A DNA stretch of 64,000 nt, from assembly GCF_902686445.1 (NCBI RefSeq), contig NC_062219.1, forward strand, positions 145,496,057-145,560,056. Reading direction: 5' to 3'. This document shows, in pieces, positions 55,413-64,000 of this stretch; position 1 is the stretch's first letter, and the number at the start of each line of letters is the position of its first letter. The stretch is from Sciurus carolinensis. Taxonomy: Eukaryota; Chordata; Mammalia; Rodentia; Sciuridae. A program made the translations under genes and the position numbers. Below the pieces are notes generated by a model. It ran no database searches, was not told where the DNA came from, and saw only the letters and a list, made by a program, of their open reading frames with translations.

Positions 55413-55533
55413 TATTTGTTTGTTTTTGAAACAGAGTCTGGCTAAGTTGCCCAGGTTGGCCTCAAACCTGTTATCCTTCTGCCTCAGCCTCCTGAATAGC
55501 TGGGATTATGAGTGTGCGCCACCATGACTGACT
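55413..55533 (-). mobile_element. B1-like half of a MEN-type SINE, antisense
   Basis: TTTTTGAAACAGAGTCTGGC, CCCAGGTTGGCCTCAAACC, CTGCCTCAGCCTCCTGAATA and GCTGGGATTATGAG form a B1-like monomer. It abuts the ID at 55285-55412, so the pair is either one composite element with an unusual ID half or two neighbouring insertions. Confidence 0.8.
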
Positions 55534-55834
55534 AAATCTTAAACACTTTAATGCCTCCCAAAGAGTTGCCTGGTTTCAAAGATGGCATTTTCAAATTGCT
55601 AAACTGTCCCTGTACATTCCTTGTCTATAGTCCTTATTTTGAACAAGAACATAAAGGTAAATTTTCTTAACAGATAATCCTTTTCTCTACATCAAAGTTG
55701 GTTATGTGTTGAATGAATATTCAAGAAACATTAAAGAACGCCAAATTATTCCTCTGCCTAGAAGTCCCAAGTTTTCAGCCAGTCCAGTCTTCTCCAAGCT
55801 TCCTCTTCCTTGACCAATGCCTCTACCGTGGCAT

Positions 55835-55985
55835 GATTTTACTGTAATTATTTGAATTTCTATCTCTGCATTTGATTGCAAGCTTCTTTCTTGAAGGCAG
55901 AGACTTCTGTTTGTCTTTGTATCCCAGGACCTGGCCCAGGGTCTGGTCCCTACCACATGCTTAGTAGCTGATTGTCAATGAAGTG
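55835..55985 (+). mobile_element. L2 3' terminus, sense
   Basis: TTGCAAGCTTCTTTCTTGAA, GGCAGAGACTTCTGTTTGTC, TTTGTATCCCAGGACCTGGC and TGCTTAGTAGCTGATTGTCA follow the sense L2 3' end closely. Confidence 0.65.
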
Positions 55986-56124
55986 AACGTCTCAGAGCAG
56001 GTGAGGACCCTGTGCATGTACAGATCAAAATCCACTGTACAAATTCCGCACCTGAATTTCTCACCAAAGCAGACTTTTTCAGCTGAGAGCCCAGCTCCTT
56101 TGATGACTTGCTCAATCAATCAAG

Positions 56125-56235
56125 TGTTTTTGGAAAGACAAGTGCCAGCAACTTGTCAACCTTTGAGCTGGATGCCAGGGAGTGCAGAACAAAACATGGT
56201 CCCTGCCCTTCTGGGGAGAATAATGCAAATTCTAC
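56125..56235 (-). mobile_element. L2 3' end, antisense
   Basis: AGTGTTTTTGGAAAGACAAG, GATGCCAGGGAGTGCAGAAC and AAAACATGGTCCCTGCCCTT fit the antisense L2 3' end ('gggatacagagatgaa...gtccctgccct'). Confidence 0.5.
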
Positions 56236-56609
56236 AACGCTCATGAAATGTTCCAGAAAGATGAAGCTTGTGGAATTCCACAAAACAAAAGCAGGGCTCT
56301 TCCGAGGGACCAGGAACTTGAATAGAGGATATTGAAGAAACCTTTCCCTCCCTTCATCAACATTTGAATGCAGACAATGGGGTGAGGGAACCTGAGGCCC
56401 AGATTCCTAAGTCTACTAAGCTCATAAACCATGCAGTATGTGATGAAAAATAAAATCAAGTTAACAAATGCAGTGGAATGAATTCTAAAAAGCTTCTACA
56501 CACAGAATATCCAAATCTCCATTCATGGTTGAAAAAAAGTTCTTGAATCCTTTTCTGAATAGCTCATGTGTCAATGAGTCTGACCCTGGCAGTATCAACA
56601 AGAAGCTTA

Positions 56610-56712
56610 GTGGCGTCCGGTCACGGCTCCATCTATAAAATGGGAATAATATTACTTGCTTTTCTACCCATAAAAGACTTAAATGAGAATTAGCCAATAA
56701 ATGTTCATTTAA
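56610..56712 (+). mobile_element. MIR fragment, sense
   Basis: CTCCATCTATAAAATGGGAA, TAATATTACTTGCTTTTCTA, ACTTAAATGAGAATTAGCC and AATAAATGTTCATTT are the core and 3' part of a sense MIR. Confidence 0.65.
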
Positions 56713-56782
56713 AGACATCTGTGTCTTTAAAACATACTCATTAGACACAAAGGGGGAGAAAACATACTCATTAGACACAAAG
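56708..56782. repeat. Perfect 10-bp hairpin and 24-bp tandem duplication
   Basis: TTTAAAGACA (56708-56717) and TGTCTTTAAA (56722-56731) are exact reverse complements around TCTG. The 24-base unit beginning AAAACATACTCATTAGACAC then occurs at 56729-56752 and again, identical, at 56759-56782, with a 30-bp period. Confidence 0.9.
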
Positions 56783-58804
56783 CATTCTGAGTTTTCCCTC
56801 AGAACTGGTAATTAAATTGTGTCACTTTACAAATGTGGTCAGATAGTAGTTGGCTGTCATTTAGCCAAAAGATATGCCCACTTCACTTGATTATTCCCTA
56901 AGAACCTTCCCAAATAGTTCAGACCTAGAAGGAAAAAAACAACAAAGCAGCTCAGGGTAATCACTCTCAAATGAACAGATTTTATTCTTGGTTACCACAG
57001 TCATCCTTGATATCTTCAGGTCTTCCTTGGCTAAGCTGGGCTCTAGAAATTGCCTTTCTCTGATGCTTGTTCTCTGCATCGTCTGCTTCACCCAACCAAC
57101 CCTGAGTCAATGAACACCTTGTTTCAAGTACCAATGTCCAGAGTCAGGGTTTCCCTCCCAGGAGGATAGAAACCCCCTCAACCCCTCTTCTGTACCCCTG
57201 CCATCTAGCTCAGCACTGCTTGGCAAATACTTGCCAATTTGACCTGAACCATTAGGAGAAAAAACCCGCCATGGAAGTGAGCGGGGTCCCTCCAAGCGCA
57301 CCTCTCAAAGGCCCTGTTACGCCCCACTAGGCATTCAGTGCTGCCGACCCACGGGCTAAATCCAAAAAAATCACACAGATTAGAAATAGGAGCAGAACAG
57401 AACTTGATCCTCAAGCACCAAATTGATGTTTAATTATTAAAAAAAAAAATCAGAGACTGTATCTATTTAAAGAGAAAAGACTTGGTTCTACAAGCCTGTC
57501 AATCCAGGTACCATCTTTCAGTGAACAGGGAAAAGAAAATACCACTGAAGGAAATCCCCAGGCCTCAGGGACAGATGGAATGCTTGCTTTCGGAGTCTTT
57601 TAAAAATTTTTTTAATATGCCCCACTAGTCAAAGGTCTCCATCGATGTGAGAAATTAATTAGTAGCAGCTTCCCCATGGCAGCTTGGCTTAACTAATTGC
57701 TGATATGCCAGGGATGGGGGAGGAACACCAAGACGGGTGGGGTGGATTATCACCAAACAGATGAAGTTTTAATTAATGGTGTCTCTAGATGTCACTTCTT
57801 CTGGAACAAAGAATGACCTCTTAGCTGGTAACCGATGCGGTGCTCATTCACGGTACAACCACGATACTTTCTTGGTCCAGACGGCCCCCAACGGGAAGGA
57901 AAACAGTGCAGAAGAATGCTGAGGGGACAGGAACATCCTCTGAACACGAGGGACCGTCCCCGTCCCCACAGGTCCAGGGATACAGAGCCCGCCAGGGCCT
58001 TGCCAGATGATGTATGGACACAGTGTTGTTATAGTACATTCATGTTGGCCTCAGAGTGTACAAAACCATGCATTTTTGACACAAAAACTACAATCCTACA
58101 TTTAAAATGATTACTGACCCCCTTTGACTTCTTGCTGTAAGTAGGAGATTTAATCATATCGTTGGGCTCTTTGATTTATGATATTCATAAATCACACTGC
58201 ATTTTTTAGCCAAGTCGTGTCTGTCACCGTGCTAAGAGACCAGAGCAACTGGCATCTTAGGAAGAGATAAAAACAAGACTGTGTATAAAGATATTTCCGC
58301 TAGACAGCTGACTGGGCGCTGGAGGAAATGAACCTGGCCAGACTCTTTCAATGTTCCCCTTTACCATTGTCTCTCTCCCCCAACCATCATCGGATCCCCC
58401 TCCAGGACCATCCATCACCTCCTCCCTCCATAGGGACGCAGGTGGCACCCTATAACATCAGCATCGCTGCTTTTGCGCAGTCTGAGTGATGGCTCTCCAA
58501 AGGTAGGGAGGCACGTGGTGAGGCAGGACTGGTTCATGTTACAGCCGCCCTCCTAGCACTACAGGCTTGGATCTGCTAAGATCACAGAGAAGAAATTCAA
58601 GTTCACCAAAGAAGTTGGTCGAGTGGTGCATGTTTTGAGTGGATCCAGTGCCTGGCATGGACCAACACCCAAATCTCAGGCCTCTCCACCAAGCCGCGAA
58701 GCTTCCTTTGTTTCCACCTACATTGCACCGATATCTGCTTTACGCTAAACCCTGCCAATGACTTGCCTCAAAACCTCTTTGACTAATGTTTAATGATCCA
58801 GGTA
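56783..58804. other. Single-copy stretch with TAAT-rich block
   Basis: About 2 kb without identified repeats. Homeodomain-like cores cluster at about 57650-57780: AAATTAATTAG at 57652-57662, TAACTAATTGC at 57690-57700 and TTTTAATTAATGG near 57767. No exon was recognised. The frame at 57835-58110 has no domain. Confidence 0.4.
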
Positions 58805-58807
58805 AGT

Positions 58808-59360
58808 TGTCATTATATCCATTTGCTGGGGCTGCCCTCACAAAACATCACAGACTGGGCGACCTAAACATCAGAACTCACAGTTCTGAAGGCCACAAGT
58901 CCAAAATCAAGGCATTGGCGGGGCCGACTTTCTTTGGCTTGCAGATGGCATCTTCTCCCTGTCTCCTCATGTGTCTTTCCTGTACGTGTGTCTGTGTCCT
59001 CATCTCCTCTTCCTATAAGACCATTGTCAGATTGGATTAAGGGCCACCCTTTTAAGGCCTTTTACCTTAGCTCCCTCTTTATTTATTTGGTACCTGGGAT
59101 TGAACCCAGGGGTGCTTAACCACTGAGCCACATTTATTTAGAGGCAGGGTCTCACTGAGTTACCTAGGGCCTGGCTAAGTTGCTGAGACTGGCTTTGAAC
59201 TTGCGATCTTCCTGCCGCAGCCTCCTGAGCCACAGAGATTACAGGTGTACTTAGTCCCCTCTTCAAAGGCTCCATCCCCAGCAGTTGCGTTCTAAGGCAC
59301 TGGGGGGTAGGGTTTCAGCCTATGAATTTGGGCAGGGGATACAATTTAACCCATAACACT
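58808..59360 (-). mobile_element. MLT1-type LTR, antisense, interrupted by MEN
   Basis: On the plus strand TTTGCTGGGGCTGCCCTCAC, AACTCACAGTTCTGAAGGCC, CAAAATCAAGGCATTGGC, CTCCTCTTCCTATAAGACC and, after the SINE, CTATGAATTTGGGCAGGGGA, then AATTTAACCCATAACAC give the antisense order of an MLT1-type LTR. The SINE at 59079-59249 splits it. No internal region is present. Confidence 0.75.
59079..59249 (-). mobile_element. MEN composite SINE, antisense, nested in an LTR
   Basis: TGGTACCTGGGATTGAACCC, TTAACCACTGAGCCACATTT, GGCAGGGTCTCACTGAG, GACTGGCTTTGAACTTGC and CCACAGAGATTACAGG mark the element. CTTAGCTCCCTCTT before it and CTTAGTCCCCTCTT after it form a near-identical target duplication. Confidence 0.9.
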
Positions 59361-59995
59361 TGGGCATAACACTTTGGCCAAGGCCAAATTTACATAAATG
59401 AACATGCACCAAAGCATAGCACTTTACCCTTTTCCATGATTTTCTCAGAAACTCCAGTTCCCAGTATTGCACTGGGAGCTGTATTGAGAAACTCAGCTTC
59501 TCGTGACTCACAACAGTCTCTCTGGAGCAAACCCAGTGTCTTGCTGTAAATGCTCAGTTTCCGGGTCATCTAACCTTTTCCCAAGGTCACAGGCCGCCCC
59601 TTTCCAGGGGTGGAGGATGCCTGGCCCCACTGGTGGCAATGGAAGGAAGGCCTTGAAGGTTTCTCCCTGGTAGCTGCGTCTCCTGCCTGAGTCCAGGTTT
59701 TGACTGGTGTCCTCGCTGCTCTTGTTGAAGTGCCCAAGGTCAGCGTGACTCAGGATTTGTTTCCTTGGCAGAGAAAACTACTCGGTTCTTGCCCTCAGAA
59801 CTTTGGCCTTAGTCCCTGGCCAACAGTTCCCTTGGCTCTCTGTCTCTGCAGGTGCTGAGGACTGACGGGGCTCCCTACTGATCCCCAACTCCAGCAGCTG
59901 CCTTCCACCTCCGCCTCAGGAAGACTCTGCCCTTCCCCTGGTGACGATCCCAATAAGCTCACCAAGTCCACCCCTCAGCTTTGTCCTCATCTCCC
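59361..59995. other. Single-copy stretch, nothing recognised
   Basis: About 630 bases of moderately GC-rich sequence with only short open frames. Confidence 0.45.
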
Positions 59996-59999
59996 ACAC

Positions 60000-60385
60000 T
60001 CTTGGTCCTTTCTCTGTTGCTATAATGCAATACCTGAGATGGGTAATTTATAAAGAGTGGAGGTTTATTTGATTCATGGCTCTGGAGGCTGGGAAGTCCA
60101 ACAGCATGGCGCACCAGCATCTGCTCAGCTTCTGGTAAGAGCCTTCACGCTGCATCGTAATATGACAAAGGGCACCAGGTGGAGACAAAGCAAGCTGCCA
60201 GATCAGGACGCCCTCCTTGTCTTATACAGCAATAATACCAACACAGGGGCCCCACCACCATGACTGCACCTGGTCCTAATTACCTCCCCAGGGCCCCACC
60301 TCTGATACCATTAGCATGTGAATTTGGGAATTAAATTTCCAATGCATGAACTTTGAGGGGACACATTCAAACAAAAGCAAATTCA
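60000..60385 (-). mobile_element. MLT1A/MST-like LTR, antisense
   Basis: CTGTTGCTATAATGCAATAC, CTGAGATGGGTAATTTATAA, AGAGTGGAGGTTTATTTG, GGCTCTGGAGGCTGGGAAGT, CCTAATTACCTCCCCAGGGC, CACCTCTGATACC and GGGACACATTCAAAC follow the antisense consensus of the MST/MLT1 LTRs from end to end. It is a solo LTR. Confidence 0.85.
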
Positions 60386-61335
60386 GTGACACCCTGGTAC
60401 AGACTCTCTTGACTATCACCTCATGTCCCTTATCTTCTCTGCAGGGTGCCCCACCTCAGCCTGGGACACCTTGGGACCCCGTCAAGTCCGGCCCTTCAGT
60501 GTCCACGCCCCTCAGCTTGCCTGGGAGCGGTTCACTGCCTCCCATTTCCTCATCTCAAGCAGACCCCTTCGCCAAGTGGTTTGAGCTCAATAAAGAAACA
60601 GGAACACACTATTTCCTTTCTCTCTGCTCAGCCCTTCCTCCCTGAACTGCAAAGGGTTTTGGATTCCAGCAGTACAGGAAATTTCCTTGTCATGTCCAGG
60701 TTCATGGTCTAAAACAAGAACTATGCTCAAACCTCTAAGGGCTGCTTTTCATATGGGGATGGGAGCTTTCTAGAATTTGAAGCATGCTGTTCCTTCTCAA
60801 CAAAGTGTGGATCTGAAGACTCTCACTTTGCACAAAGCAATTCTAACATGAAACCCACAAAACTCTGTTCTGGATGGTCTCTCCCTGAATTGATGGATTC
60901 TGTGCCTAGACAACCTGAGGTCAAGGTACACAAAGACACTGATGTGTTCAGAGCACACTGCCTGTTGCACAAATAGCCATGGAACGAATTTTCTGGTACA
61001 ACACCCAGAATAAGCCAACTTGTTGAGGGCATTTGATTGACCTATTTAGTATTATTTGCCTTATTAGATATGCAGTGGGGAGATCCATCAAATGCAGGAG
61101 CTTTTCTTTGGTTCTAAGCAGAAGTCTTTGGTATCTGAGGGATAAGGCCACAGTCATTGACAGCAATGTGACCCCCATTCTGCTACTTTCTTACCTGCCT
61201 CACCTGGGACCACCAAGGATGTGAACATGAGCAGAAGAAACCCCGTAGAAAACCTCCAGCACAAAAGGATCAGATTGATTGCTTCCATTAAAACAAAACG
61301 CCTGAATTAGAGGCAACCCACCTGGAGGGTCAGAT
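60386..61335. other. Single-copy stretch, no gene recognised
   Basis: About 950 bases. Overlapping plus-strand open frames (60346-60712) of 88-99 codons start within the LTR and have no domain. Confidence 0.45.
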
Positions 61336-61339
61336 AGAA

Positions 61340-61595
61340 ACCAAGAGCCAGGCTGCTTGGCTTCATATGCCAACTCTCCACGTTCCTATCTCTGTAACTC
61401 CGCCATATTGCTAAATGGCGTTCTGTCTCCTCATCTGTAAAATGAAGGGTACAATTGCTAACTCTCTGTGTTTCCTTGATTATAAAAGAGGGTCTGAGGC
61501 CTGGGGGTGTAGTGAGGCTTACGGGGTTCGTCCATGTGAGGTGCTCTGTCAATGTTAACTGTTACTATTACTATCAGGTTGTGGGAAAGTGGCTA
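61340..61595 (+). mobile_element. MIR SINE, nearly full length, sense
   Basis: The order AGAGCCAGGCTGCTTGGCTT, CATATGCCAACTCTCCACG, GTCTCCTCATCTGTAAAATG, a diverged linker and AGGTGCTCTGTCAATGTTAA, then CTGTTACTATTACTATC covers the tRNA-related head, core and LINE-like 3' end of MIR. It is the most complete MIR in the window. Confidence 0.75.
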
Positions 61596-61597
61596 TA

Positions 61598-61685
61598 ATG
61601 AATATTAATAGCTAAGATTTATTGAGTGCTTATTATATGCCAGTCAATGTTATAAGTTCCTGACATGGTTAACACATGCTAAAAG
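61598..61685 (-). mobile_element. MIR fragment, antisense
   Basis: ATGAATATTAATAGCTAAGA, TTTATTGAGTGCTTATTATA and TGCCAGTCAATGTTATAAGT are the antisense MIR 3' end. It lies back-to-back with the sense MIR just upstream. Confidence 0.7.
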
Positions 61686-61707
61686 ATATTGATAAGAATA
61701 GCTTGAA

Positions 61708-61806
61708 GGGGCTGGGGAGATAGCTCAGTCGGTAGAGTGCTTGCCTTGTAAGCACAAGTCCCTGGGTTCGATCCCCAGCACCCAAAAAAAAAAAAAAAAA
61801 AAAAAA
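61708..61806 (+). mobile_element. Intact ID SINE with clean TSD
   Basis: The core GGGGCTGGGGAGATAGCTCA, GTCGGTAGAGTGCTTGCCTT, GTAAGCACAAGTCCCTGGGT and TCGATCCCCAGCACCC has canonical-looking A (TAGCTCAGTCGGTAGAGTG) and B (GGTTCGATCCC) boxes of a tRNA-derived pol III promoter, then over 20 A. AATAGCTTGAA occurs at 61697-61707 and 61807-61817 as an exact 11-bp target duplication. It looks the youngest insertion in the window. It might still be transcribable, but it is not itself a tRNA gene. Confidence 0.95.
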
Positions 61807-62018
61807 AATAGCTTGAAAGCCTTTTTCTGTCCATTCCTACATCTCTATAACCACCCCTATAACCTGCCCCTACCTTCCACTAGTAAAATTCTGGTTTGAT
61901 TCACTTGGCATTTCCTCACATTTGCAGCTCACAGGCCATAATCCACAGATTGGGGGGAAATACGGTAAGCCTGAGAGGCAAAGAGATTTGTAATTGCAGT
62001 GGAGACAAGTCTGGCAGG

Positions 62019-62041
62019 AAACAAAACAAAACAAAACAAAC
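62019..62041 (+). repeat. (AAAAC)n microsatellite
   Basis: Four AAAAC units with flanking partial units. Confidence 0.85.
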
Positions 62042-62106
62042 TCCAAGACAGCTTGTCAGGTAAGCATGACAAGCTTCTGCAGGGAGGTGAGACGGGGCTA
62101 AAGAGA

Positions 62107-62300
62107 AGGGTGCACTGGTGCGTGCCTGGAATCCCAGGGACTTGGGAGGCTAGAACAGGAGGATCACAAGTTCGAGGCCAGCCGGGACAATTTAGTAAGA
62201 TCCTCAGCAACTGAGCGAGAACCTCCCTCAAAACGAAAAGGGCTGGGGATGTGGCTCAGTGGTGAGTGCCCTGGGTTCCCTCCCCAGCACAAAAACAAGA
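62107..62300 (+). mobile_element. MEN composite SINE
   Basis: GTGCACTGGTGCGTGCCTGG, GACTTGGGAGGCTAGAACAG, AAGTTCGAGGCCAGCCGGG, then GGGCTGGGGATGTGGCTCAG and GGGTTCCCTCCCCAGCAC. The ID half has lost a few bases between the boxes. Confidence 0.88.
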
Positions 62301-62332
62301 AAGAAGGAATGGACTACAGAGTGTTTTTCACC

Positions 62333-62407
62333 AGGTGAGGTGACATACACCTGTCATCCCAGCTACTCAGGAAGCAGGAGGATTGCAAGTTCAAGACCAG
62401 ACACTAT
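62333..62407 (+). mobile_element. MEN/B1-like SINE fragment
   Basis: CACCAGGTGAGGTGACATAC, ACCTGTCATCCCAGCTACTC and GCAGGAGGATTGCAAGTTCA match the B1-like half only. It stops at a G run. Confidence 0.75.
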
Positions 62408-62421
62408 GGGGGGGGGGGGGG
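62408..62421 (+). repeat. Poly(G) run
   Basis: Fourteen consecutive G at the end of a truncated SINE. Long G runs are uncommon, can form quadruplexes and are prone to sequencing error. Confidence 0.85.
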
Positions 62422-62500
62422 AGCAAGACAGAAAAATTTTTCAAAGACAGCTACTCTGTTTTGAAAGTAAAGGGTGGACAAGTTGAAGGTCAAGATATGT

Positions 62501-62590
62501 TTTCCTTTTGTTTTGTTCTGCGTATCAAACCCAGGGTCTCACACACGCTGAGTAACACTCTACCACTGACCCACACCCCAGTCTCACAAC
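62501..62590 (-). mobile_element. ID SINE, antisense, with TSD
   Basis: TGTTCTGCGTATCAAACCCA, GGGTCTCACACACGCTGAGT and AACACTCTACCACTGACCCA, then CACCCCAG form an antisense ID. CAAGATATGT (62491-62500) and CAAGATATTT (62591-62600) are the likely target duplication. Confidence 0.85.
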
Positions 62591-62759
62591 CAAGATATTT
62601 TTTAAAGTTTAGCTAGCTCCTATGCATATACTACCCCTGTTGAATTTTCTTAAGAAACTATAGTAAATACTTGAATTGCTTTTCACAAAACCTTCTTTGC
62701 AAACATTTTTTGAATGTACCTCTAAACTAAGACAGAACCATATGGGAACCTGGTTTTAT

Positions 62760-62915
62760 GCAGGTTACACATGCGTTCTTTTATTTTATCTTCACAGCAA
62801 TCCCAGGAGTTGGGTGCTATTATTATCCTTCTTTGAAGCGAAAACTGAAACTTAAAGAGGTAACTTGCCTATATAGTCACATAAAAAGTGCCAGGGCTAA
62901 TTGCACATCTAAGTA
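62760..62915 (-). mobile_element. MIR SINE, antisense
   Basis: CAGGTTACACATGCGTTCTT, CACAGCAATCCCAGGAGTTG, GGTGCTATTATTATCCTTCT, GAAACTTAAAGAGGTAACTT and GTGCCAGGGCTAATTGCAC are in the antisense MIR order. Confidence 0.8.
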
Positions 62916-63079
62916 GTTTGATCTCTGACCCTGCACACTGACCACTGTATTCTGTCAATCATCCTTTCTAGCCTGCCTCCTGATGTCCGTGCCTCTGGAT
63001 TATCCTCTGAGATTGTTGACTGAGGAAACCAACGAATGCCAAGTTTTCTCCCAAATAAATACAAATGTTTCCTTTCAAT

Positions 63080-63790
63080 AGAAACAAAATTCAAATTGTG
63101 TATATTTGTGTGTGCCTATCTTTTAATTTAATTAAACATTTGCATTGTTTAAAATTCAAAAGGCAGGAATGGTATATTGCAAAGTCCCCACCTAACCTTG
63201 TCCCTTCAACCATCTGGTTCTACCTCCCAGAGGCAAACAATGTTATCAGCTCCTATTGTATATGTTCAGATAAAAACAAGCAAATGCACTTTTTACTTCT
63301 CCCTTTCTTTTTTAAATGTCAGCACAACATACTCCCCGTTTTACCCTTTGATTGTGTCCCCTTATCAATATATCTGGAAAACCACTCCTTACTGATATAT
63401 AAGAAGCATCCTCCCTTTTCTTTGCAGTTAAAAATTGTCCATTAAGGATGCATTTTTTTCAGATTAGCTCCCTGTCAGAAAAGGAGGATATTTCTAAGTG
63501 TGTGCTATTGTAAATGGTGTGACAATGAATACCCTTGTACTTAATGTCATGGTTTATCCATAGCATAAATTCCTAGAAACAGAATTTCTGGGTCAATGGC
63601 CAAGTGCATGTGTATTTTTAAATAGATGCTCCCGAAGGGCCCTTCACAGATATTTTTAACAAAGTGCACTCCTACACGCAGTGTATAAGGTTGCTTATTT
63701 TCCCACACCCTCTTCAACACAGAAGATTATTAAACTTTTTGGACTTTGCCCACCTGACAGATGAAGATGGAAAACCCATTCCTTCTCCTG
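63080..63790 (-). mobile_element. L1M-type LINE-1 3' end, antisense
   Basis: TTTAAAATTCAAAAGGCAGG, CCCAGAGGCAAACAATGTTA, GTAAATGGTGTGACAATGAA, TAAATTCCTAGAAACAGAAT, TTCTGGGTCAATGGCCAAGT and CCACACCCTCTTCAACACAG match the antisense 3' UTR and ORF2 end of an old L1M element in order. It has no open frame. It marks old mammalian rather than lineage-specific L1 activity. Confidence 0.75.
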
Positions 63791-64000
63791 CCTCGAGGTC
63801 CACATGTTTAAACCATAGCCCTAACCCACAGAGCCCTTTGGGTATTCACTAAGAGCACGGGCATTGCACACGCATAAGGCTCAGTCCTAGGCCTCCCCTT
63901 TACCCTATAAAGCAATAACTTTTCCCCATAAATGTATATGGCTTAGGAGTCCTTCAGATAGCTGGGACTCAAGTAACTCCAGATATCTTAATTGTAGAAT
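63791..64000. other. Unassigned sequence at window end
   Basis: About 210 bases with no recognised repeat or exon. The window stops here, so features could continue beyond it. Confidence 0.5.

Noticed and set aside
61708..61785. tRNA gene
   Set aside because: The A and B boxes are tRNA-like, but the following GATCCCCAGCACCC, A tail and 11-bp target duplication show an ID SINE. No full cloverleaf with an acceptor stem is formed.

Overview
The window reads as nuclear DNA from a squirrel-family rodent (Sciuridae: squirrel, ground squirrel or marmot type). The main evidence is its SINEs. There are many ID elements (tRNA-derived, with intact-looking A and B boxes) and many composite B1-plus-ID elements of the kind described as MEN in squirrels. 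Some ID copies also carry an extended 3' tail (around an AAAGGTATTGTGTCCA-like stretch). Long pure (CA)n, (GGAA)n and (GATA)n arrays, L1 3' ends and mammal-wide MIR, L2, MER5A, Tigger, Charlie and MLT1-type fragments fit a placental mammal genome. I found no bacterial, organellar or exogenous viral sequence.

I recognise no protein-coding exon, functional tRNA, rRNA or snRNA. The open reading frames are short or low-complexity, overlap known repeats, or lack credible splice contexts. The window is best described as intergenic or deep intronic. It is a mosaic of ancient repeats, younger lineage-specific insertions and single-copy DNA, including several AT-rich, TAAT-rich blocks that could be conserved regulatory DNA.

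Layout. 0-2.5 kb: an ID SINE with target-site duplications, a MER5A half and a perfect hairpin. 2.5-3.1 kb: a Tigger-type DNA transposon. 3.1-9.8 kb: mostly single-copy, AT-rich, with MIR pieces and one (CA)n. 9.8-10.6 kb: two MaLR-type LTRs in opposite orientation. 12.6-16.8 kb: MIRs, ID, a (GGAA)n tract, an L1 3' end, a MEN and an MLT1-like LTR. 17-24 kb: largely single-copy, with (CCA)n, (CA)n, an ID and L2 ends. 24.4-28.8 kb: hAT fragments, MEN elements, a long polypurine tract and a SINE-tail microsatellite. 29-43 kb: mainly single-copy with L2, MIR and LTR remnants and a possible unidentified retrocopy. 43.5-51.5 kb: ID pieces, a repeat-poor AT-rich block with a long imperfect palindrome, a long antisense L2, MER5A and an L1M end. 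51.7-54.3 kb: an old hAT-Charlie transposon that has taken at least four later insertions. 54.4-64 kb: L2, MIR, MLT1, ID and MEN pieces, ending in an L1M fragment.

The most informative structures are the layered insertion stack at 51.7-54.3 kb, which gives an order of events, and a solo LTR inside it with TG...CA ends and a 5-bp target duplication. I also note the imperfect palindrome near 45.3-45.4 kb, the intact ID element at 61.7 kb and the candidate retrocopy at 33.0-33.2 kb. I did not find a new gene system here. Family names were assigned from memory of consensus sequences without a database search, so subfamily labels are tentative.
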